A stretch of 64,000 nt of DNA from Torreya grandis (taxonomy: Eukaryota; Streptophyta; Pinopsida; Cupressales; Taxaceae): positions 6,755,001 through 6,819,000 of the forward strand of contig JARHVA010000021.1 in NCBI GenBank assembly GCA_037957365.1. Reading direction: 5' to 3'. Below, one piece after another: positions 27,651 to 38,964 of this stretch. The position numbers were made by a program, and so were the translations under genes. Below the pieces are notes generated by a model. It was given only the letters and a program-made list of their open reading frames with translations. It was not told the origin of the DNA and did not search any database. Positions within the stretch are counted from its first letter, which is position 1; the number at the start of each line of letters is the position of its first letter.

Positions 27651-30150
27651 GACTCAAATTATTATATACAAATATCATTTAAGTTATACCACTTTATACC
27701 TATTCTTTGTACTATACCCTATACTAATCTACAAATGCCATTAACTCCTTGCCATCCAGTTCTTTTTACCTAGCCCTACCTATTAAGTTTTGCCTTGGTT
27801 TTGATTCATTTATACTTCGGGTGCATTTAATGGTTAATGACATATTCAGTTCCAAAAGTTGTTTCATATTTAAACATTTGAATGGCAATATATAAAATAG
27901 TATGATAGTGGTCTTGACAATTTCATCTTTCATTTGTTATTACATTTACTACATGTGCTACTAATTATATTTTCCTATGGGAAAATTAGTATCACTAACC
28001 CTTTGATATTTTTTCCTAATTATAACCACCTTTGGGAAAATTAGGAACAATACCTTTACCATGCACTATCATATCACATTGATATTAATGTTGCCATATC
28101 TTTCCATTTACCTATACCTAACCTTGTTGGTACTTAATTAGATGAATTTTGTGTAGGAAAAAATATAGTGACTTGAGGTTATGTTAGACTATGTAATCAT
28201 CACTTGATTCACATTAAGGTTATCTCAGTCACCCCTTTGTCATGCTCTCATCATTTTGAAAGAATTTATAAACAATGCTCTCATTATTTTACGAGTATTT
28301 TAAGATTTTAATACTCTCACCATTTAGTGAGTGGGATAATTATATTTCTCTTGACTCTCCATTGAGTTTAGATACGTATAAAATCTCAAAAACATATGAA
28401 AATTTTCAAAAATCCTAAAAAACACAAAATCATAAAAATTTGGTTAAATTTCCTTGAGATATATAAAACCATCAAATGTTTTTAGGATTGACCATTTTAT
28501 CTATTAAGCTTCATTTCTAGGCCACCTTGTCATTTTTCCTTCCACTTCGAGGAGAACTACATCAGCTTGAAGTCTACATGAACTATGTAGGCATTACTTA
28601 GATACATGGGGTATATCAGATTAGATCAACCACCTTCCTTTCTTCTTTAACCATCTTATTTGCCTTAAGGATTTTGAGATTCCTAGCTATTTCATAAGTA
28701 ACCACTTGTCCTTTAGTTTCCCTATCCTTATTGGCCTTAGTCTTATGCTCTCGTCATTTTATGATTTCATGTTGTGAGAATTGTGTATTCAAATTTGATG
28801 CAATAATGATCACTTGTATTTTCTTATGCTCTCACCATTTTGAGAGAAATTTTTCATTTAAACACTCACTATTTTTTGAGAAACCATTGCCTATGCTCTC
28901 ACCATTTTTTGATATCATTCTCATTCTAAGCCATAGATTTAATAAACACTTTGAATTATAAATTTAGTTCATTAGTGGATACTCATCTCTTGACTCTTAG
29001 TGTGGTTTTAGCCTAAACCATGCTTTTACACTTGCATGAATTGTTTGTGTTGACACTTTTATGACTGTGAATGTCATCCCTCTCTTTTCCTATGCACTCA
29101 CCATTTAAGAAGACCATTCCCATTTTCTTATAGAAGTCAATCATGTTTTATTATCATCATTTTTATTCTATCCCATATTCTGGGAGAACTACATTTGGCC
29201 TGAAGTTCATATTGGATCTTGTGCCCATGGAATTATGTAGGCAATGTCCACTTTCCTAGTGAATCTGAAGTTAGCTCGGTTACCCCTTCATTTTATTTTA
29301 TCCCACCCATTTTTTTTGTTTTTTTTTGTTGTCTCCTATATCCTAAGGGCAATGATTTTTTTTCCATCTTGTTGCTATCATTGCTTCTGATAGACTAAGG
29401 GAAATGTTTGCCATCTTGTTTGTGTCATTGTTCCCTATATCCTAAGGGCAACCTTGTGCATTTTATTATTATGTTTTTTTAATTGTATCCTTGTTACCTA
29501 TCTTAAGGGTCACCTTATCATCAAGATTAATATCTATATTACACATGTACAAATGATTTGTATTAACATTGTGAATAACCATTATTTGTATATTGTTGTT
29601 TATTTATTCGCCTTTGTGTATTTAGAACAGTTTGTTTATTGCAATTTTCATTGCTTTGGATTGTTTATTGGTTTTGATTTTTTTGTTTATATATATTTTT
29701 ATTTTATTTGTTCATTCATTTGTTTTTTTATTTTATTTGTCTTTATTTAATTTGTTTGTTTTGTCTTGATTATATTGTTTGTTTGTCTCTAATTGTTTGT
29801 TTTGTTTAAGTATTGTATTTGTTTGTATCATGTTTGTGTGTTTATTGGTTATTTTTTTGTTTTTATTGGTGTTTTATTATTATTTTTTTGGTTGGTTGTT
29901 TATATTTTTTGTAGTCTTAATTTTTGATTATGGCTTTGTTTGTTAATTTTTTTTGTACAATTGAAAATGTTCATTCATTTGTTTGTTTTTATCTGTTTGT
30001 TTCATTTTTTTTGTTTGTTTTTTTTATTTGTATTTTTTTCCTTTTTATTCCTTGGTTGCCATAGGGTTACTACATTTTATTTACACTTAAGTATTGATTA
30101 TCTATATCATATACTTAGGTTGTGAATGTTTGTATTTATTCTTATACTTG
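27651..30150. other. Tat-Gypsy 3' non-coding region, part 1
   Basis: Two copies of a GAGAACTACAT motif followed by a TATGTAGGCA motif lie near 28550 and 29165. Two units resembling ATTATAACCACCTTTGGGAAAA lie at 27965-28050, and CTCTCA(C/T)CATTTT recurs from 28250 to 29110. From about 29290 to 30060 the sequence is a low-complexity T-rich run (TTTGTTTG). The hydrophobic frames there (for example 29454-29750) follow from that composition. Confidence 0.55.
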
Positions 30151-30658
30151 ATTTATTTGTTATATTTACACCTAAGATTTGATTGTTCATATCTTATTCC
30201 TAGATTATTTATATTTATATTTAAACTAAGTTTTCAATGCTTAAGGTATATATTGTCATATTATTTGTTCATAAATATGATGCATTATATCACAAGCTAC
30301 ATCAAAATATAGGTTCAAAAAGACTATCAAATCAATGTAATGGAAATACTTATCCGATGCATTATTATGTTTATATAGATGTGCATATTTGAATAAACAT
30401 ATAAGCCATACAACATAATTAGATAATAGAACATAGCAACATCTCATAATCACAACATAAAAAATAAATGAAAGATCATACATGAGCATGAACATTAATA
30501 ATGTTAAACATCCATAATGCTAATCAATGATAAACATGAGATAAACAAGATAGCACCATGGTATCATTTATATATATCCCCTATGTATTATGACATTTCA
30601 GATACATTGACATTCAGTTTTGGGTCCTTCAAGTCTGATGTACAAGTATATGATATTA

Positions 30659-30659
<1 letters not shown>

Positions 30660-30738
<79 letters not shown>
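30660..30738. repeat. (AT)n microsatellite
   Basis: About 38 AT units within the Tat-Gypsy 3' region. The frames at 30517-30762 and 30598-30918 run through it and are not genes. Confidence 0.95.
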
Positions 30739-30739
<1 letters not shown>

Positions 30740-31419
30740 TAGTGGTGTCTCATAATACATAAATATGTAGATAAAGTAAGTAAAATGAAATATGCCAATG
30801 CTGTGCCAAAATGACAAAGTGCCAAGATCCTTGTGATCAACACTGGCTCTATATGTCCATGGGACCTATGGCTAGAGGAGGCCCTTATGGCCCTAGTGGT
30901 CCTAGTGGTATTATTCATGGATGATGGATGGACTAACCTGAGGAACCTATAACATAAGTCCTAGTGTGAGATTGACTAGATCTATTAACTTCCCTCTATG
31001 TATCCCATACCTCAAATGAATCAACCTTTTGGTCCCTGGGTATGATCATCTTATAGGATTGATGGTAGTAGGAGGCCTCATCCTAACTTGAAGGATCTCT
31101 AAAATAATATATGAAAATATGACCTAAGTAATAGATCCTTGAGCCACATCCTACTCTCATTAGAGCCTATCAATAGTGACCAAAGATTGATCTTTATTGC
31201 TGATGACCTGATCCATCTCTGTGGTAAACTAGCCCTACACCTGTACCATCTTATTTATCTCAAACTTTAGTCAGGTGATATCTGACTAAAGTCAAGTCAA
31301 GTCATCATCCTTCATGTCCATGGTAATCTATAAATTGGCTACCTACTTTTATAAGCCTACAATCTCCCCTATTTGAGATGTGATCTCTACCTCTAACATA
31401 CCTATATCTCTATGTATTA

Positions 31420-32800
31420 TAGATTTGATAGAAGGCCCTACCTAGCCTAGATCAACATCAGCCATTGTAACCCCTACCATGCTAGGATCAACCATAATTA
31501 AATATAGGATTTCATCCCCACCATCTCCATCTCCATAACCATCACCATCTCTATCATCCCCACCACCTCCATCTTCATCACTATCTCCTCCATTGAATCC
31601 ATCATTATATTGTCACACTCCTCACCTCTACTTCTCTTATAGATGTTATTTATACATCTTGGCCTTTATCTCCTTAATGTCCATATGCATTTTCCCCTAC
31701 CACTCCTAGAACTATCAACCTCAGAGGACATACTTGTACTGATAAATATATATAGGATAGAGTGACCCTTACATCTTCTACTCCTACATAAGCCTAGGCA
31801 ACTCAATGAACACTCAAATAGATCATAGTGGCCACACCTCTCTAGATAATAGGAGTATCTTTATTAATATCTTATATCACATGGGAAAACCACATAGGTC
31901 CCTTAGGTACATCCTATGTAAACTTGAATTACTGAAGTAAACCATCAGAGTGGTATTCCTCAATAATATGGGACTATCTCTAGTCAGAAAGCATATAATC
32001 ATCATATAGGCCATATATCATCCATCTCTAAACCACTACAATTGGTATGTGAGTAAGACCTCAAAATGAAAAACTATGGTGTAAGATCATCAAACATCTA
32101 ATGATAAAATAAAATATCCCCTTATGCTTGCACCTGCCTACTCTTGTTTAAGACCAGTCATGTGCCAATGGCTCCTTTAGGCTCCATGACTAGTGTTACC
32201 CTAATATTCACTGAATCAAAATTGGTATCCCCTCCCCAAACCATTTGAATAAGGGAATCCCTAATGCAATGTCCACCATAATATGTTATCAAGTGTAGAG
32301 CCCTATAAAGCTCTGCTAGGATAGCTGGCCCTCATGTAAAGCATGTAGACTCATAAAACATGCTACACACTATGCCTCCAAGTCAAAAATAAAAGTACCA
32401 ACCACTCTTATCAAGAAACAAGATACTGCTAAAAATGGCCATGAGGAAAAATACCTACATGCAAATAAGAGCTAGTTGTGATAGGTCCCTAGCAGGTAAA
32501 TCATCAGGTTAGTTGTCTATGTATCCCTATATAATTTCTATATTAAACTTCCCCTAAAACATGGGGATACAATGGTAATTTACCAAGTCATTAATTACTA
32601 CCTCCTACTGTACTGGTGGTGTACAAAATAGTCTTCATCTACATATCAACAACTTGAGGATACACCAGATATGATCAAGTATCACAGTCATCTCTCCAAT
32701 AAGTAGATGGATCTTACAAGTCTTATTGTGCTAGCACTCAGCTAGTGCACTTAAGCATGCTTAGTCAACTTGGATGACTAGAATTCATGCCACATCATGA
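31420..32800 (-). pseudogene. Antisense plant-mobile-domain (PMD) ORF of the Tat-Gypsy element
   Basis: Minus-strand translation around 32640-32770 reads ALAECWHNKTCKIHLLIGEM then TVILDHIWCILKLLI, following the plant mobile domain signature (usual form W.P.T.TFHL..GEMT.TL.DV..LLGLPI). Further along, FLDKSGWYFYF (about 32400-32430) matches the FADKSG segment. GPAILAELYRALHLIT (about 32290-32335) matches the usual W..A.LAHLYREL, followed by a QMVWGG equivalent of LLQ.WAWER. The C-terminal end (31510-31610) is Asp/Gly-rich (GGDSDEDGGGGDD), a common tail. Stops and shifts abound. Its role in transposition is unknown. Confidence 0.78.
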
Positions 32801-33575
32801 AGGTATAACACCATTAAAAATTTAATTATACTCTCTATCCATATCTAAGGAGTCCATATATAGTACAAATGTCATTCCCATCATGTCAAGATAGTTAGTC
32901 ACTCCTACAAACATAGATAAGTTACCTTCAACCTCACTCTATGCTGGTATATGAAATTAAGCCTAGCCTAATAAGCCTAATTAACCCTCTTCAAGAGGTC
33001 AGACCCATGTTAGGTCCTTGAACCAACTGTTTTTGTCTTCCAAAGTGAAGACATCATTTTTCTAAATGGCAAAGTCACCGTTTAAGTGATTTTACACCTT
33101 TTTAGGTGATATGATCATTTTCATTTTCACAAAATGGTGACTTAACCTAAAAATGGGATAAGTCACCATTTTGGATATTTCTACCCAATTTTGGCATTTC
33201 TACCATTTCTAGGAATAACAACTTCGTATGAAGTCATCATTTTCCTTGGTAAAGCTGGCATTTTCCCTAAAATAAAAATGGTGACTTTGCCATTTTAAAA
33301 CTTAAAACTAGCATTAAATGCATGAAAAAGAGCATCAATTACTAATTTTAAGTTACTCTCCAATGATTCATCATTGGGTAGATGCATGTGCTCTCTCATG
33401 CACTCTAAAATGTGGTGTTTTTCTCCTTTGTAGACCATTTTTATCTGTTCAATGCAAATAAAACTAGAGGTTATAAAATCCAATAGGCTAGGGTGAAAAT
33501 GAATTATTTTTCACCCTAGGAGTGAATATATAGCTAAAATAAAATTTGAATTTTTACCCCCTTGGGCCTATAGTT
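32798..33575. repeat. Direct repeat C, copy 1
   Basis: About 775 bp repeated at 34894-35685. Matching landmarks are CATAGATAAGTTA, CCTAATTAACC.TCTTCAA, GGTGATTTT.CACC and TTTTCACCCTAGG.GTGAATATAT. It contains the palindromic AAATGGTGACTT block. Confidence 0.8.
33064..33299. repeat. Nested inverted repeats around AAAATGGTGACTT
   Basis: AAATGGCAAAGTCACCG at 33065 pairs with ATGGTGACTTTGCCATTTT near 33280. Inside, AAAATGGTGACTTA near 33132 pairs with TAAGTCACCATTTT near 33159. Four copies of one unit in alternating orientation could fold as a large hairpin. The diverged version is at 35168-35402. Confidence 0.75.
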
Positions 33576-34893
33576 CATCTTCACCGAATAAATTATCTTG
33601 ACATTGTATATGATCTTTCCCATATTTTTACTACATAGCATTAGATGTATGGGACTCACATCTTGAATTTTCTTGGTAAATGTAAAGACATTTTCCCTAA
33701 TTCCCCCTACTATTATATTAAAAATGGTATATCTGTTAGCTTATAGAAGGATGTCTAATCTAGTGTGGGTCCCCTTTGAAATCATTATTCCTTCAAAATT
33801 TAAGAAGATTGCTTTTCAAACCTATTGACACCACTATTTTTTTAATACTGGGTTGAAAAACAAAGTATATGGGTCCTACGAGAAGATTAAAAAATCTAAG
33901 TCTTTTGACAACCAACCATTCCTCTATTTTTTTCATTTATTTCAACCTCTTCCTAAACTCTCACGATATCAGTAGCTCAGAAGAAATTGATGGATTAAAA
34001 TGGAATGGAGATGCTTCTAGATTATTTTTGGTGAAACAAGATATAATAAATTAATATACCAATATGTCCCATGGAAAAAATATGGATCCCTTAAGGACTT
34101 CCTAAAGCTAATGTAAATATGTGGATTATCATTAAGATGAAATAATTTTTATGGGATATATTTCAAAGGAATGGTTTATAGGGGCCCTCATGGTGCATCG
34201 TATATAAAGATAATTTGGTCTTAGTTATTTAATAAAATGAATAAACTTTAGGTAGAAGATATTCCTATTTAGGATATTTTGATTAATTAGACAAAAGGAG
34301 GAGGGGATCAAATTAGAAGTATTTGGGCTCTGGCCACATTTCTAATAATCTAGAGCTTATGTAAAGAAATAAATAATAAAGTCTTTAAGAACATGTCCCT
34401 CTTTGAATAAATCCTTATTCTTAAGATTAGGGTGTTTCTTCAAGAGGTTTTTAAGGCTAAATTTCCACCTCAAAAAATAAAATCACCAAAGAAGAATGCC
34501 ATATCCTATTAAAATGGAATTTATTAAAACACAACTTCAACCTGCCTCTTTAAATGAACAAAAGGTAGATTACATATGGAACATAGAAATTTCATTGTGT
34601 TGGTGGTTAACATCACACTCAAGTATGCTTGATTATCTTGAATTACTGGCATCTATGTGAATGAAGGAATAATAAGAAGAATGCATCAATTATATTATTC
34701 AACAACAAGTAATAAATATATACAAAATGGAAATGGTTATTCATTTCAATAAGTAACGGTTTAACTACCAACCATTATAATAGATTGCACTAACTATGAA
34801 CTAATCACTATGTTAATAAACTAGTCACTAATCTATAGTAATAGAATGGTGAACTATTATGTTAACAATGTAATATCTCTAAATTATGCTAAC
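33576..34893. other. Spacer between the C repeats
   Basis: No gene recognised. The frame at 33869-34054 has no family features. Together with copy C1 it makes a unit of about 2.1 kb, so a local tandem duplication is possible. Confidence 0.45.
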
Positions 34894-35685
34894 AGTGAAA
34901 TAATGAAGGTTCAACACTTTTAAAAAGCCAACTATACCCTCTATCCAGATCTGAGGGGTCCATAGATAGTGAAAATGTCATTCCTAGTAGGCCAAAATAT
35001 TTAGTCACTCCTAAAAACATAGATAAGTTAGCATCAACTTCATTCTATAATAATACATGATCCTAATCATATCCTACTAATCCTAATTAACCATCTTCAA
35101 AAGGTCAAACCCCTGTTGGGTCCCTAAACCAACTAGTTTTGGCTTCCTAGGTGAGGCCTCATTTTCCTAAATGGCAAAGTCATCGTTTAGGTGATTTTTC
35201 ACCTTTTTAGCTAATATCATCATTTTCATTTTCATAAAAATAGCCACTTCACCTAAAAATGGGTGAAATAATCAATTTGGTGATTTCCACCCAATTTTGG
35301 TGTTTTTGCCATTTTTAGGAAAAAACTTCATATGAAGTCATCATTTTCCTTGAAGAAGCTACCATTTTCCCTAAAATGCAAATGGGGAATTCACCATTTT
35401 TAAACCTAAAAATAGCATTAAATGCATGAGAAAGAGAATTAATGACTAACTTGAAGTTACTCGCCATTGGTTCATCATTGAGTGGATGCATGTGCTCTCT
35501 CACATGCTCTAAAACATCTCATTTATCTCTTCTATGGGCCATTTTTATTAGATCAATGCATAGAAAACTAGAGCTCAAAAAATCCTATAGGCTAGGATGA
35601 AAATGAATTGTTTTTCACCCTAGGTGTGAATATATATCCAAAAAAAAAATTAATTTTTACCCCCTTGTGCTTATAGTTTGTTTTT
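34894..35685. repeat. Direct repeat C, copy 2
   Basis: Second copy of the sequence at 32798-33575, offset by about 2.1 kb, with its own version of the AAATGGTGACTT inverted repeats. Confidence 0.8.
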
Positions 35686-36039
35686 CACACTCTAATAAGT
35701 GTATTTTCAAATTCATGATTCATTTTGTGTGCCATTTGAGCCTCCATGCTTTATTTTTTAGTTGTATTAAAACTAGACCATCTTTTTAGGATTCCCCTGA
35801 GATCCATTTATTAACATTACTTTCTACCTATACCCCATGTTTCTTCGAACATGCATATTTGAAATCATATTTAGGATAAAAACATGTTTTTATCCTTTGT
35901 TAACTCATCGTAATTCTATTTATATATTTTTCACATAAGTTATCCTTGCCAGTTTTCCCTAGTATAGCAAATTATTTTTCAATTGATCAAATATATATTT
36001 TACCTTTCTAGGGTAAACTAATTTTAAATCAAGTGATTT

Positions 36040-36345
36040 AAATGTGCAAATGATTATAATCATCTTTGGGTAAGTCATTCTTTTTTGATCATTTTAATGA
36101 TCATAACTACCTATGGAAAAATCATTATTTTTGTGTCTTGTGCTAATGATTCTAATAATCTTTGGGCAAATCATTATTTTAATGCTCCATCTACCTTACC
36201 AAGGTAAATGTTCATGTTCTTGATTATAACTACCTTTTTACAAATTAGTGTTTCACTTTTTGTTATTGATTATAATTGCCTTTGGGAAAAATAGTGTCAT
36301 TCCCTTTATTACTAATTATAACCACCTTTGGAAAACTCAATGACT
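36040..36345. repeat. Degenerate tandem repeat (ATTATAACTACCTTTGGGAAAA type)
   Basis: Six units of 40-60 bp, each with GATTATAA(C/T).(A/C)CCTTTGG..AAA and a T-rich spacer. Two further units of the same type lie at 27965-28050. The first frame in the stretch that follows (36328-36666) has no family pattern. Confidence 0.7.
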
Positions 36346-36583
36346 CCATCACCATTACTATTTAAAACAACCTTTTTTCAATATAGTAACTCTACCCCCA
36401 TTTCCACTAGATCATGTTGTTATCTTCATTTTGAGGGAACATTCAACTACTCTATTTTTCTGCCCGCTCCCTCAAAGGGGCATCAAGGGCTTATCTACTA
36501 CCTTTTGGGGCTTGAACCATTCAAATTAACAAATTTTGCATTCTTTGAAAATACGTTAGTATGCCTATGTCTTGTAATGCCTT

Positions 36584-36600
36584 CTCAAATAGGGGTAAAC
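36584..36600 (+). promoter_or_regulatory. Tat-Gypsy polypurine tract (probable)
   Basis: AAATAGGGGTAAAC ends at the base before the 3' LTR. Position fits; two pyrimidines interrupt it. Confidence 0.5.
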
Positions 36601-37673
36601 TATATACACTTAGTTTTGTCCACTTTCATGCCTAAATCAGGATTTAGTTCAATTTCTAGCACATGATGTAATTTAAACCTAAAAATTACTGAAATGCCCA
36701 AATTCATTTGAGTAAGTGATTTAATTGCTAATAAATGTGATGAGGCTTGCTTATTTTGGGTATTAATTGTAACACTAATAACATAGCTCAATTTTAATCC
36801 TAGTCAAATTATGACCTATAAATTTGATACTTTTGGCCTATTGAGATATTTATTGAAAACATTTAAAAATAGTTATCAAAAACCAAAAATATCTAAACAA
36901 GATTAATTATATTTTAAATATTAATTAACTTGCCTAAGTAAGTATTCTAAGTTGAATTAGTGAATTCATTTATCAAAAAAGGTTTTTTTTGAAAATATGA
37001 AGTTAGAGGTCAAAGGAGATAATAAGGGATTTATTAATTCCTAAATATTCCAAAAAGGTGAGACATAACCTCACAAATATCTAAAGTCAATTTCCATACC
37101 TCATAAATATCTTAAATTGAGGTTTCAAGACTTCATGAATGCTTTGACCTAAACCAGGGTTAGCCTGAATCAACCTAGGTTATTTTAGAATCAACCAAAG
37201 TTAGAATTTATCCTAACCTACCTGGGGTTAGATTTATTTTTTATAGAATTAAATACAAGTTCTCACACCATATGCCAATAATATTTTGTGTGTAAGGTTA
37301 TTATGTAGGAATGCCTTCTAAAATCCATTGAGAGTAGTGTTATATTTCCCATTTTATGCCAAGCTTCACACCAAGCCACAAGTGACCATTGGATAAGTTC
37401 TACTACCATGGAGAATCATTCATAAGAGTTTCTAATGTCATGGGCTAAACATAAACATCCTTATGCCAATAAATGGACATCAAATTCTACAAAGGAGGTA
37501 AAATATTTTTGTTATTTTTTATCTCTATTTTGTGATCTTGTTCATTATGTTATGCTCCCTTAGTTATTATGTAAGAGTGTTAGTTCTAGTGTATTTTTAT
37601 GCATGGATTTTTATCATTTTGACTAACAAGGAAATAATCAAAATTTATGTGCTTTTTAGATTCCTAAGATACA
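36601..37673 (+). repeat. Tat-Gypsy 3' LTR
   Basis: It starts TATATACACTTAG (TGTAGACACTTAG in the 5' copy) and ends CCTAAGATACA. Strong divergence from the 5' LTR, visible by eye at many positions, points to an old insertion. Confidence 0.85.
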
Positions 37674-38950
37674 AATAATACTAGGCTCATGAAAAACCAT
37701 TCATTGTATTTTTGAGTGCTTGAACCGTTGATGGTATGCCTATTTGGGAATGATTTTAGGATCATACCATAATCTATGCTTAAACATTCCACTATCTTTT
37801 GTGACTCAGTTATTCCCTTAAATGATCATATGAATGGATGTTTCTAATGTTTAATTTCCTATTGCTAATGGAAAGAGTGGCAGAGGTGGTGGATAACTTA
37901 CTACTATGTTTTTCTTAATTTTATGTTTATCTTAGCTTAGTACTCAGTACAAATGTTTCTTGTGATCTTGAAAAACATTTATTGTGTTCCTTTTTGTTCA
38001 TAACTATATTAGGTTAATAATATAAGGATCATGTAAATCTATTGAATGTAGTCATGATTGATTGAACTTGATTTTATGCTTCTTTGAGAATGATTTTATG
38101 TTCAAGGGTTGGATATTTAAATATGTAGATAATGATTATAAATTGAATGAATTATTATGCCCTAACTAATCTTTCAATCCTTCAAGAAATCATAAATACA
38201 GTCAATTGAATGCTCCTCAATTCTTTAGTGATAATTATGTTAATGTGAAGGATGGACATGTATAAATATTTATTTTGGGATCCTAAAAAAATTATTGTGT
38301 TCATTTTATTTTATAACTCAATAAAGTTAATAATAAAAGGATCATGGAAAACCATTGGCTATATTGTTGACTACTTGAACCCCTAATGGTATGATTATTT
38401 GGGAATGATTTTAGGATGTTCCTGTATTCTATGCTTAAATGTGCATCTATATTTTATGACTTAGTTATTCCATTAAATGGTGATATGAATGTATGTTTCT
38501 AATGTTTTATTTCCTATTGATAATGGCAAGAGGGACTTAGGTGGTGGATAATTTGGTACTATGTTTCTCTTAATGTTATGCTTCCCTCAACTTAGTACTT
38601 AGTTTAAGTCTTTCTTATGGGATTAAAAATAACTTATTTTGTTCCTTTTTTTTCATAAATCTATCAATTTAATAATATAAATATCATGGAAAGTCATTTT
38701 ATATATTTTTGACTACTTCAATCAATTAATGTTTTGGGGATAGAGTTGGAGTTTTGTGTGAGTAGTGTTTAGTTAGAATACAAAGGTATAGATTTTAAAG
38801 TCATTTATATGAAGCATATCCAATAATGATTGTGCATTTAATTCATATGCATCCACTAAATTATACAAAAAATATCATAACTACACAAACTATTCAATAA
38901 ATTGTGCATTGAATGAATATCATAAATGGAAATCTAATTCAACATTCTAT
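37674..38950. repeat. Tandem repeat array X, right part
   Basis: AATAATACTAGGCTCATG continues the X unit interrupted at 22678. Further units of the series with a period near 650 bp carry GTTAATGTGAAGGATGGACA near 38240 and TAATAATA.AAGGATCATGG near 38320. A third copy of the 360-bp unit is recognisable near 38825-38930 (ATTGTGCATTGAATGAAT). Confidence 0.78.
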
Positions 38951-38964
38951 TACATTGAAATTTC

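Larger units (their letters stand above)
22679..37673 (+). mobile_element. Tat-type Ty3/Gypsy element, about 15 kb, decayed
   Basis: Direct LTRs of 1076 and 1073 bp at 22679-23754 and 36601-37673 bound the element. It sits inside tandem array X, whose sequence resumes at 37674; the flanks AAAAA and AATAA are a probable mutated 5-bp TSD. On + it keeps the RT thumb, two RNase H-type stretches and integrase (25268-27650). Gag, protease and most of RT are absent between 23755 and 25268. A long 3' region (27650-36600) contains an antisense plant-mobile-domain ORF. That arrangement and the second RNase H are known from the Tat/Ogre group. Confidence 0.85.

Noticed and set aside
29454..30312. Hydrophobic frames suggesting membrane proteins
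   Set aside because: They follow a TTTGTTTG low-complexity run inside the 3' region of a Gypsy element.
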